From contig BIFP01000068.1 in the NCBI GenBank assembly GCA_005402585.1, positions 555,923-619,922 on the forward strand: a stretch of 64,000 nt of DNA, written 5' to 3'. The DNA comes from Micromonosporaceae bacterium KJ-029 (GTDB lineage: Bacteria; Actinomycetota; Actinomycetes; Mycobacteriales; Micromonosporaceae). Made by a program: the position numbers and the translations under genes. Positions 7,239 through 14,617 of this stretch are shown piece by piece (the stretch's first letter is position 1; each line of letters opens with the position of its first letter). A model generated the notes under the pieces. That model saw only the letters and a program-made list of their open reading frames with translations. It did not search any database and had not been told where the DNA came from.

Positions 7239-9500
7239 TCAGAGACGGAAGACTACGACCGAGCCGATCTCCTCCCGGGTGATGCCCAGCCCGTCGAGCG
7301 GTGCGTCGACGCTGACCTCCCACGGCGTGCCGATGATCTGGTCTCGCAGGATCAGCACGTTGTGTACGCCGAGGGTGCGCAGGTAGTCGACGCTGGTCTG
7401 GTCGGGGAAGGCCATCGTCACCCGGCGTACGTCGTCCAGTTGGCGCGGGGTGAAGCCGCTGCCCCCGTTGACGATGTCCTGGAACCGTGTGGTCGACCAG
7501 AGCATCACCGGCTGGTCGTGGTTCTGCCCGCTGGGCAGCACCAGCAACGGACCGTCGACCGTACGCATCGCGGCCGGCTGCGGCGGCACCATCGGGTGCG
7601 GCGTGGTGTTCGTCCCCTCGGCGATGACCAGCATCAGCGGCACCAGGGTGGCCAGGCGCAGCCACGGGCTCGGCCAGGACGGGATGCGCTCGGCCGAGAT
7701 GTCCCGGACCCGTTCGGCAAATGCGCTGACCGCGCCCGCCGCGAGCAGACCGAGCAGCAGCGTGGCCCACAGCATGAGCCGGCCGGGCGTACGGATTCCG
7801 CTCCAGCCGGGCAGGTACTCGAAGAGCGGTACGTAGCTGAAACGGCCGCCGAAGAACTCGGTGCCCATCGCCAGCGTCATCGCCACCAGTACGCCGGCGA
7901 GCAGCAGCAGGCGTTGGCGGACCGTCCAGATCGAGAAGAACAGACCGCCGGCGGCCAGCGCGTAGAGCACGAAGCCCGGCAGCAGCGTCATCTCCGGATG
8001 CCAGGGCAGGATCGCGCGGGCCCCCTCGTGTAAACCGCCCCACACGCGTGACTCGGCGGGGGCGGTGACGAAGCCGCTCGCCGGAGGCGAGAAGACGGCG
8101 ATGTCGCCGATGGTCCGTTCCGCGTGCGGATGCAGTTGCGTGACGGTGAAGTACGGGATGGCCATCAGGACACCCACCCCGGCGAAGATCAACCCGCCGA
8201 TCAGGTCGGCGACGAACAGGCGCTGACCGAAGGGCCGCTTGACCCGCCAGAAGATCCGTTTCGCGTACCAGACGAGCGCGGCCACGAGCACGGTGCCGGC
8301 GAGGAAGTACGCGAACGGCAGGCCGATGCCGAAGCCGAGGCTGAGCTGCCAAGCCGCGACCAGCCAGCCCGCGTACACCCAGCCGTCGTGTCGGCGCTCG
8401 GGTCGATAGCCGTACCGCAGCGACCAGCCGTGCCCCCGGGCGAGCATCGCCAGTGCCAGCGGGATAGCCCCGTTGGAGACCACGTGCAGGTGACCGGCCT
8501 GGGCCAGCAGCCACGGCGCGTAGGTGTAGCTGACCCCGGCCACCGCGGACCCGATCCGCTTCGCGCCGAGCTGCCGGGCGAGCACGTACGCGCCGAACGT
8601 GGCGAGCGCGTGCGCCAACACGAACATGATGTTGTAGCGGAGGATGGCGGCCTCGGGGCCGGTACCGATCATGCCGGCCGGGGCGTACCCGAGCAGGGTG
8701 TCGGAGAAGGCGAAGCTCCACCGTTCCGGGAAGAACGCGTTGGCGTGCCACAGCTGAGCCGGATCGGTCAGCAGGATGTGCCCGGACCAGGCCATCTGCC
8801 ACGCCTGAAGGCTCGGGTCCCAGTAGTCCTGCGGCAGCGTGTGCCGGGCGTACTGCAGCGTCGGCCAGGTCATCAGCACGGCCAGCGCCAGCGAAGCGAA
8901 GGCCGCCAGGGTCCACTCGTGGATCAGGAGCCGGCCGAACCAGCGGGCGAGCCGCCCGTACCAGGTGGGCACCGGCTCGGGCGCGGGCCCGAATGCGGCC
9001 CACCGATCCGGCTTGCTGCCGGTGCTCTCGCCGTCCGCCTGGTCACCGGCCTGATCCGTGGCGTTGCCGGTCGCAACCTTGTCCTTCTTGCCGGCCTTGT
9101 CCCCGCTGTCGTCGCCGGCCTCGGCCGAGTCGGCCTTGTCGTTGCCGGCCGTCTCCTTGCCGGTGTTCTTCTGGCTGGTCCCGTCGTCGCCGGTGTTCTT
9201 CTCGCTGGTCCCGTCGTCGCTGGCGGTCCGCGTGCTGGTCCGTTCCTCACCGGTCCTGCCCGCGTCGGCCGGCCCTCCGCTGGCCGGTTCCTCGTCGGCG
9301 TGGCCGCTCGCCCTGCCCGCATCGCCCGCCCCGGCTTCGCCGCCCGCCCTGCTCGCGCTGCCGGCCGGGTCCGGGTCGCGGTGGCCTGGGTCCGGGCCGG
9401 TGTCGCCGGCCTTCGCGCCGTCGGGCGTCGGGTCGCCTTCGGCCCGCGGTTGGCCGGGGATCGGGTGCGGGCCGCTGGAGGCGGACTGGTCCGTGGTCAT
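7239..9500 (-). CDS. Large polytopic membrane protein, GT-C-like, function unknown
   Basis: 753 residues. The first about 175 are an acidic, Gly/Asp/Thr-rich disordered tail with short repeats (DDGTSEKNTG, DDGTSQKNTG). About eleven hydrophobic segments follow from residue 195, with an early extracellular loop WDPSLQAWQMAW. The topology resembles lipid-linked-sugar glycosyltransferases of the GT-C class, and the aspartate of this early loop is in the place of a possible catalytic acid. The C-terminal 130 residues form a soluble domain (MRTVDGPLLVLPSGQNHDQP). The start overlaps the stop of the upstream endonuclease gene by 4 bp, so the two are translationally coupled. I cannot assign a family with certainty. 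Confidence 0.8.
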   Translation of the reverse strand: MTTDQSASSGPHPIPGQPRAEGDPTPDGAKAGDTGPDPGHRDPDPAGSASRAGGEAGAGDAGRASGHADEEPASGGPADAGRTGEERTSTRTASDDGTSEKNTGDDGTSQKNTGKETAGNDKADSAEAGDDSGDKAGKKDKVATGNATDQAGDQADGESTGSKPDRWAAFGPAPEPVPTWYGRLARWFGRLLIHEWTLAAFASLALAVLMTWPTLQYARHTLPQDYWDPSLQAWQMAWSGHILLTDPAQLWHANAFFPERWSFAFSDTLLGYAPAGMIGTGPEAAILRYNIMFVLAHALATFGAYVLARQLGAKRIGSAVAGVSYTYAPWLLAQAGHLHVVSNGAIPLALAMLARGHGWSLRYGYRPERRHDGWVYAGWLVAAWQLSLGFGIGLPFAYFLAGTVLVAALVWYAKRIFWRVKRPFGQRLFVADLIGGLIFAGVGVLMAIPYFTVTQLHPHAERTIGDIAVFSPPASGFVTAPAESRVWGGLHEGARAILPWHPEMTLLPGFVLYALAAGGLFFSIWTVRQRLLLLAGVLVAMTLAMGTEFFGGRFSYVPLFEYLPGWSGIRTPGRLMLWATLLLGLLAAGAVSAFAERVRDISAERIPSWPSPWLRLATLVPLMLVIAEGTNTTPHPMVPPQPAAMRTVDGPLLVLPSGQNHDQPVMLWSTTRFQDIVNGGSGFTPRQLDDVRRVTMAFPDQTSVDYLRTLGVHNVLILRDQIIGTPWEVSVDAPLDGLGITREEIGSVVVFRL

Positions 9501-10288
9501 GCCGCCGACGTCTCCCCAGCGAGTTGCCCGCGCAGGAAGGCGATGTCGCCGCTCTGCCCCTCGGCTCCGCCCGGCGTCTCCACGATGGCCGGTGCCCCCG
9601 CCGCCTGGATCACCGCCACCACGAGATCCGGGTCGATGGTCCCGCCGCGCAGGTTGTCGTGGCGGTCCCGGCCCGACCCGAACCCGTCCTTGGAGTTGTT
9701 GGCGTGCACCAGGTCGATCCGTCCGGTGATCGCCTTCACCCGGTCCACCAGGCCGAGTAGTTCCTCCCCACCGGCATGGGCGTGACAGGTGTCGAGACAG
9801 AAGCCGACCTCGTGGTCACCGATGGCGTCCCACAGCCGGGCGAGCGCGTCGAGGCGGCGGGCGCAGGCGTTCTCACCGCCGGCGGTGTTCTCGATCAGCA
9901 CCGGCAGCCCGAAGCCACCCGACTCCGCCGCGTACGCCAGGGCCTTGCGCCAGTTCTCGAACCCGGTGGCGGGATCGTCGCCGGCGTTGACGTGCCCGCC
10001 GTGCACCACCAGCCCCTTGGCGCCGATCGCCGCTGCCGCCTTCGCGTGGGCGAGCAGTAGCTTTCGGCTGGGGATCCGGATGCGGTTGTTGCCGGTGGCG
10101 ACGTTCACGACGTACGGCGCATGCACATAGATGTCGACGCTGGCCGCGCGCAGCCGCTCCGCGTCATCGCGGGGCTGCGGCGCCTTCCAACCCTGTGGGT
10201 CGGAGAGGAAGAACTGCACGGCGTCGGCCGCTCGGGCGGTCGCCTCCGCCAGCGGGTCGGTCGGATCGACGTGGGCTCCGATACGCAT
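9497..10288 (-). CDS. Endonuclease IV-like AP endonuclease (xylose isomerase-like TIM barrel)
   Basis: 263 residues starting MRIGAHVDPTDPLAEA. Endonuclease IV cuts DNA 5' of abasic sites using a three-zinc centre. Metal ligands of the family can be seen: HAPYVVNVAT, LVVHGGHVNAG, LIENTAGGENACA, GFCLDTCHAHAG, LVHANNSKDGFGSGRDRHDN. I chose the ATG at 10288 because homologues begin with MRIGAH; a GTG at 10309 would add seven residues. Its stop overlaps the next gene by 4 bp. In actinobacteria this family is sometimes named deoxyribonuclease IV. It may be a sugar isomerase relative, but the GSGRDRHDN motif favours a nuclease. Confidence 0.88.
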   Translation of the reverse strand: MRIGAHVDPTDPLAEATARAADAVQFFLSDPQGWKAPQPRDDAERLRAASVDIYVHAPYVVNVATGNNRIRIPSRKLLLAHAKAAAAIGAKGLVVHGGHVNAGDDPATGFENWRKALAYAAESGGFGLPVLIENTAGGENACARRLDALARLWDAIGDHEVGFCLDTCHAHAGGEELLGLVDRVKAITGRIDLVHANNSKDGFGSGRDRHDNLRGGTIDPDLVVAVIQAAGAPAIVETPGGAEGQSGDIAFLRGQLAGETSAA

Positions 10289-10827
10289 GCAGGCGAGCCT
10301 ACGTCGCACGCCCGACAGGTGCGGTGACGCCTACCGTCCCGGTCGCGTCACCGGGTAAACCGGAGGTCGTTGATTCTGGTGGATCCGCCGGTCAGCCGAT
10401 CCTCACCTGTGGCGGGCCGAAAGTCGGCGTCCGGCAGGTCGCAGCGGGCCTGGAGGCGCTGGCTGGAACCGGCTCAGGTGCGGCAGACCGGAGCCCGTCG
10501 AGAAAATTGTCGGTAATTCCGGGATTTGCCCCATGAAGCACCGGCTTCCGCGATAACGTCAGATAACAACATGATAAAGCTCCGCGGGGCGTCTCCGGTC
10601 CAACCTCATCGGTGTGGTCGTTCCTCCCCAGGTCCCACCCAAGGAATGCGGACGAGGCGCCCCGCGGTCACGTGACCGGGGGTCCGTGCCGACAGCGACG
10701 TCGACGCGGACCCCCGGTTCGCTGTGCCCGTCACCTCGGTGATGGTGATCGTCTGGGCCGGGTATCCTGGTCCGGTTGTCCGCTCCCGGGTCGGGTCCCC
10801 CCGGTCGGGGCGGGCCACGACGCACGA
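10289..10827. other. 539-bp non-coding stretch upstream of rpsF
   Basis: No convincing gene. An A/T-richer patch at about 10500-10580 is the likeliest place for the S6-operon promoter, which would make a leader of about 300 nt. Within that leader are two perfect inverted repeats: 10 bp at 10582-10591/10658-10667 and 11 bp at 10676-10686/10707-10717. They could form stable RNA stems or an attenuator. The left end should also hold the promoter of the endonuclease gene on the other strand. Confidence 0.5.
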
Positions 10828-10870
10828 CCTCCTGCCACGGAAGGACCGTGGCCGCTTAGCCCACAGGAGG
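10828..10870 (+). promoter_or_regulatory. rpsF leader hairpin, S6:S18-type autoregulatory element
   Basis: CCTCCTG (10828-10834) pairs exactly with CAGGAGG (10864-10870), which contains the rpsF Shine-Dalgarno sequence. An inner stem CCACGG/CCGTGG (10835-10840/10846-10851) has a 5-nt loop. On the 3' side 12 unpaired bases (10852-10863) start with CCG. A hairpin with a bulged CCG before rpsF is the known binding site of the S6:S18 protein pair. So excess S6:S18 should hold the ribosome site closed. Confidence 0.72.
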
Positions 10871-10880
10871 TGAGCACGTC

Positions 10881-11171
10881 TTGCGTCATTACGAGATCAT
10901 GGTGATCCTCGACCCCAGCCTCGAGGAGCGCACCGTCGCCCCGTCGCTCGACACGTACCTGAACGTGATCAGGACCGCGGGTGGCTCGGTGGAGAAGACC
11001 GACGTGTGGGGCCGCCGGCGCCTCGCGTACGAGATCAACAAGAAGGCCGAGGGCATCTACGCCGTCGTTGACCTTCAGGCAACTCCGGAGGCAGTGGCCG
11101 AGCTGGACCGTCAGCTGCGGCTCAACGAGTCCGTGCTGCGCACCAAGGTCATCCGTCCCGAAATGCGCTGA
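10881..11171 (+). CDS. rpsF: 30S ribosomal protein S6
   Basis: 96 residues, full length, starting MRHYEIMVILDPSLEERTVA. S6 binds 16S rRNA together with S18 in the platform of the small subunit. The start codon is TTG with AGGAGG 10 nt upstream; a rare start behind a strong, foldable ribosome site fits translational control. First gene of rpsF-ssb-rpsR-rplI. Confidence 0.97.
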   Translation: MRHYEIMVILDPSLEERTVAPSLDTYLNVIRTAGGSVEKTDVWGRRRLAYEINKKAEGIYAVVDLQATPEAVAELDRQLRLNESVLRTKVIRPEMR

Positions 11172-11270
11172 GCATTCCACCCAGCCCCACCCGGATCAGC
11201 CTCATTGGTGCTGTCGGAGGGTTCTGAGAACCTTTACGGCAGACACGGATGAGTGCGCGAGGAGATGGTC

Positions 11271-11777
11271 ATGGCAGGAGACACCACCATCACGGTCATC
11301 GGCAACCTGACCGATGACCCCGAGTTGCGGTTCACCCCCTCTGGTGCCGCGGTCGCCAAGTTCCGGGTCGCCTCGACGCCCCGGTTCATGGACCGGCAGA
11401 CCAACGAGTGGAAGGACGGCGAGCCGCTGTTCCTCTCGTGCACCGTCTGGCGGCAGGCTGCGGAGCACGTGGCGGAGTCGCTGCAGCGCGGCGCCCGCGT
11501 GATCGTGTCGGGCCGGCTGCGTCAGCGGTCCTACGAGACCCGCGAGGGTGAGAAGCGCACCGTCATCGAGCTGGAGGTCGACGAGATCGGCCCGTCGCTG
11601 CGCTACGCCACGGCGAAGGTGCAGAAGATGTCCCGCTCCGGTGGCAGTGGCGGCGGCTTCGGTGGCGGTGGTGGCCAGGGCGGCGGCGGAGGCAACTTCG
11701 ACGACCCCTGGGCTTCGGCTGCACCGGCTCCCTCTCGCTCGGGTGGCGGCAACTTCGACGAGGAGCCCCCGTTCTAA
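11271..11777 (+). CDS. ssb: Single-stranded DNA-binding protein
   Basis: 168 residues. The OB fold (about 1-115) starts MAGDTTITVIGNLTDDPELR; a Gly-rich linker follows and the acidic tip ends DEEPPF, the usual docking site for replication and repair partners. I chose the ATG at 11271 because GAGGAG lies 6 nt upstream; an ATG at 11265 would touch the ribosome site. It lies between rpsF and rpsR, as is usual in bacteria. Confidence 0.97.
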   Translation: MAGDTTITVIGNLTDDPELRFTPSGAAVAKFRVASTPRFMDRQTNEWKDGEPLFLSCTVWRQAAEHVAESLQRGARVIVSGRLRQRSYETREGEKRTVIELEVDEIGPSLRYATAKVQKMSRSGGSGGGFGGGGGQGGGGGNFDDPWASAAPAPSRSGGGNFDEEPPF

Positions 11778-11818
11778 TGGCGCCGAGCGCCCGTGATCGT
11801 AAACCAGGAGCAAGAGCA

Positions 11819-12058
11819 ATGGCGAAGGCTGCGGCACTGCGCAAGCCGAAGAAGAAGGTGAACCCGCTCGACAAGGACGGGATCACCTATATCGATTACA
11901 AGGACACCGCGCTGCTGCGCAAGTTCATCTCCGACCGCGGCAAGATCCGCGCTCGGCGGGTGACCGGCGTGACCTCGCAGCAGCAGCGGCAGATCGCCCG
12001 TGCGGTCAAGAACGCCCGCGAGATGGCGCTCCTGCCGTACACCGCGACGGCCCGCTGA
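11819..12058 (+). CDS. rpsR: 30S ribosomal protein S18, cysteine-free form
   Basis: 79 residues, MAKAAALRKPKKKVNPLD to the C-terminus LLPYTATAR. S18 pairs with S6 on the 30S platform. GGAG lies about 8 nt before the ATG; an ATG at 11777 overlapping the ssb stop would add 14 residues and is less likely. The protein has no cysteine: positions where many actinobacterial main-operon S18 proteins carry CxFC and a later NC have N-P and V-T instead. It is therefore the zinc-independent (C-minus) type, though in the main operon. Confidence 0.95.
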   Translation: MAKAAALRKPKKKVNPLDKDGITYIDYKDTALLRKFISDRGKIRARRVTGVTSQQQRQIARAVKNAREMALLPYTATAR

Positions 12059-12072
12059 GAGGAGGCGCCGAC

Positions 12073-12519
12073 ATGAAGATCATCCTGACTCAGGAGGTGT
12101 CCGGGCTCGGTGCCCCGGGCGACATCGTGGAGGTCAAGAACGGCTACGGCCGTAACTTCCTGCTCCCGCAGGGCTTCGCGATTGCCTGGACCAAGGGCGC
12201 GGAGAAGCAGGTCACCCTGATCAAGCGGGCCCGCTCGGCCCGCGAGATCCGCGACCTGGGCCACGCCAACGAGGTGAAGGGCCAGCTCGAGGGCCTCAAG
12301 GTGAACCTGAAGGCCCGCGCCGGCGACGGTGGTCGGCTCTTCGGCTCGGTCACCCCGGCCGAGATCGTCGACGCCGTCAAGGCTGCCGGTGGTCCGGCGC
12401 TCGACCGCCGCCGACTGGAGCTGTCCGGTCACATCAAGGCGATCGGGTCGCACCCGGTGCGGATCAAGCTGCACCCCGAGGTGACCGCCACGTTCAATCT
12501 CAACGTCGTGCAGGGCTGA
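12073..12519 (+). CDS. rplI: 50S ribosomal protein L9
   Basis: 148 residues, full length, MKIILTQEVSGLGAPGDIVE with the conserved GYGRNFLLPQGFAI loop, a long connecting helix and a C-terminal domain ending FNLNVVQG. GAGGAGG sits 8 nt before the ATG. Last gene of the S6 operon, followed by a strong hairpin at 12541-12577. Confidence 0.98.
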   Translation: MKIILTQEVSGLGAPGDIVEVKNGYGRNFLLPQGFAIAWTKGAEKQVTLIKRARSAREIRDLGHANEVKGQLEGLKVNLKARAGDGGRLFGSVTPAEIVDAVKAAGGPALDRRRLELSGHIKAIGSHPVRIKLHPEVTATFNLNVVQG

Positions 12520-12540
12520 AGCCCCGCCGGCAGCACAACC

Positions 12541-12577
12541 GACAAGGCCCGCACCGTCCACCGGTGCGGGCCTTGTC
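12541..12577. terminator. Terminator of the rpsF-rplI operon
   Basis: A perfect 16-bp stem (12541-12556 with 12562-12577) and a 5-nt loop TCCAC, 21 bp past the rplI stop and before the convergent gene that ends at 12602. No long T-run, but the position and strength support termination, perhaps in both directions. Confidence 0.82.
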
Positions 12578-12601
12578 GTATCCGGATACCACGGCGGGCC
12601 G

Positions 12602-14224
12602 TCAGCCGATGGGCTGGCCGGTCACCGCACTGATCATCACCGTGGACAGGCCGCCACCCACCACCGCGGCGGCGAGCGCCACCGTGGTCGACCGCCATGT
12701 CGTACCCACCCGACGCAGCAGCGCCGCGACCACCAGGCTGCTGGCCAGCGCCAGCCCGAACCTCGGTATTCCGGCCGCCATCGCCCCGAACGCCCGCGCC
12801 CGGGGCGAATCGCACCCACCGCCACTGATGTCGGTCACGCAGCCCGCGGGCGGCGCGCCGTCGAGCGTCAGCAACCAGACGAAGATCACCATCGCCGGCA
12901 GGAGATAGCAGGCAGCGGTGTAGAGCAGTGGCAGCCACGGACCACCGGTGTCCGGGTCGAGCAGATCGTCTTCCAGGCGGCGGTTCCAGCTGCCGGTGCC
13001 GACCGCCTCGATCCGCCGCCGTACGGCCGCCATGCCGGCCGACCGGGCGGGAGCCGCCGGAGCCGGGCGCCGCCGTGGTGCCGAGCGCGGACGAGGCGCG
13101 GTGTAGCCGACCACCGGCGACCGTGGTGCCGAGGCGTTCGCGTCGACCCACCGGGGATCGTCCCCCGCCAGCCGGGTCCCAGGCCAGAAGCCGTCCCGGA
13201 CCGGCTCCGGTTCAACCCGGTCAGCCCAGGACCACTGCTCGGCACCGGACGCCGCACCAGAGCGCGGCGGCTCCGTGCGCTCCCAACGATCCGGGTCGGA
13301 ATAGCCGTCCCAGGAACTGGACCGCTGCCGTTCCCGCCGGTCGGCCTCGGCGTAGCGGTCCCACTGCCCGGAGCTGTCCGGCTGGAGCCACTGGCCCGTG
13401 CTGTCAGGTTCGAGCCACTGGCCCGTGCCCGCTGCCTGCAGCCACTGACTCGTACTGTCGGCATCCCACGGATCGCTCGACCCGGCACCCGTACGACGGT
13501 CGGCGCCGGTGGGTTGCTGCCACGCGTGCCAGCCGGAGGCATCCCACGGGTCCACCTCCGGCCGGCGGCCCGCCGGCTCCGCCGACCGGTCCCACGGCTC
13601 CGCCGCCGACCCGGTGGATTCCGCCGCGAGCCGCCGGGTGGGCGGCTGGGCGGCCGGCTCCGAACCGGCCGACTGCTCGCCCGCGTCCTCCAGGCCCGAC
13701 CAGGTCACCTGCCGGCGGCGTGACTGCGCCCGGCGAGGACGGCTCTGCGGCGTCACGCCCGACACCGGGTCGTCCTCCTCGGCCCGGCGGCTGCCGACGT
13801 ATCCCTCCTCCTGTGGACGGTCGAAGGTCCACTCCTGGGTGTGGTCGGAAACCGGTGCGGCGGTGGACGACACTGCGTCGCGCCAACTCGACTCGCTGGC
13901 CCGCCGGCTCCGGGTGGTCTCGGCCGAACGCCAGCTGCCGCCGTAACGCGGCCGGTCGGCGTCGTCATCGTCGTCCGGTGCGGCGTGCCGACCGCCACCG
14001 TCGACACTGCGCACACCCGACTCCAGCGCCCAGCGCGGCAGGTACGGCTCTGCCGGCTCATCCTGGCCACGCTCGATGGCACGACGGCGGCTCGGAGTGC
14101 GGTAGCGGTCGACGGCGGAGTCGTAACGGTCGGCCGGGGAACTGTCGACGGGCTCGGACCACGAAGCGGTCGGCCGTCGCTCGTGCGGGCCATCCTCCCC
14201 GCGTGCCCAGTCCCGGTAACTCAC
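12602..14224 (-). CDS. Hypothetical protein with long disordered N-terminus and three membrane helices
   Basis: 540 residues of unknown function. Residues 1-400 are low-complexity, rich in Arg, Ser, Asp and Trp, with tandem units resembling TGQWLEPDS and SGQWLQPDS around residues 265-295. Three hydrophobic helices follow: YTAACYLLPAMVIFVWLLTL, a segment ending ALASSLVVAALL, and VALAAAVVGGGLSTVMI. A basic stretch (RRRPAPAAPARSAGMAAVRRR) lies just before them. The long tail should face the cytoplasm. It lies between the S6 operon and dnaB, pointing away from dnaB. Confidence 0.75.
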   Translation of the reverse strand: MSYRDWARGEDGPHERRPTASWSEPVDSSPADRYDSAVDRYRTPSRRRAIERGQDEPAEPYLPRWALESGVRSVDGGGRHAAPDDDDDADRPRYGGSWRSAETTRSRRASESSWRDAVSSTAAPVSDHTQEWTFDRPQEEGYVGSRRAEEDDPVSGVTPQSRPRRAQSRRRQVTWSGLEDAGEQSAGSEPAAQPPTRRLAAESTGSAAEPWDRSAEPAGRRPEVDPWDASGWHAWQQPTGADRRTGAGSSDPWDADSTSQWLQAAGTGQWLEPDSTGQWLQPDSSGQWDRYAEADRRERQRSSSWDGYSDPDRWERTEPPRSGAASGAEQWSWADRVEPEPVRDGFWPGTRLAGDDPRWVDANASAPRSPVVGYTAPRPRSAPRRRPAPAAPARSAGMAAVRRRIEAVGTGSWNRRLEDDLLDPDTGGPWLPLLYTAACYLLPAMVIFVWLLTLDGAPPAGCVTDISGGGCDSPRARAFGAMAAGIPRFGLALASSLVVAALLRRVGTTWRSTTVALAAAVVGGGLSTVMISAVTGQPIG

Positions 14225-14332
14225 GGCCGGAGCGTGACCCTTCTCAACCGAAAGCGCAATCCGCTGTCCAGGTGTAGCCGTAGGCCACCGATCCTACCCC
14301 GACGATCGGGACAAAGCCCTACCCGGAATTTG

Positions 14333-14462
14333 TTGTCCACAGGCTGGGGGCGGCTTCCGCCCAGGTCAAAGGGGTGCTGTGGAGAATCCCCCACCAGTTA
14401 TCCACACCCCTGTACACACCCTGCGCACATGCTTGTCCACCAACGTCCACAGGTTGTCCCAA
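14333..14462. promoter_or_regulatory. DnaA-box-like cluster upstream of dnaB
   Basis: The 393-bp gap before dnaB has one perfect TTGTCCACA (14333-14341) and one perfect TTATCCACA (14398-14406). Near matches are TTCTCCACA on the minus strand (14378-14386), TTGTCCACC (14433-14441), ACGTCCACA (14443-14451) and TTGTCCCAA (14454-14462). TTGTCCACA is the consensus in GC-rich actinomycetes. Six sites in 130 bp suggest DnaA binding, probably controlling dnaB or titrating DnaA. No dnaA or dnaN is nearby, so it is not the usual origin. The rest of the gap shows nothing clear. Confidence 0.6.
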
Positions 14463-14617
14463 GGCTCGTCCACCGCCGTGGTTGAGTGGCTGACCTCGGG
14501 TTCCGTATGGTTAGCCCCCGACCGACCGCCCGGTGGCCCCCGATCGACGCGGACGGTCGACTTGTCGCACCCAGGCGGTAAGCCTGAAACCGATCCGACG
14601 CAGTGGAGGGGGGCCCG

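Noticed and set aside
14225..14617. A chromosomal origin of replication
   Set aside because: DnaA-box-like sites are present, but there is no dnaA, dnaN, rnpA or rpmH nearby and dnaB is not normally next to oriC in actinomycetes.
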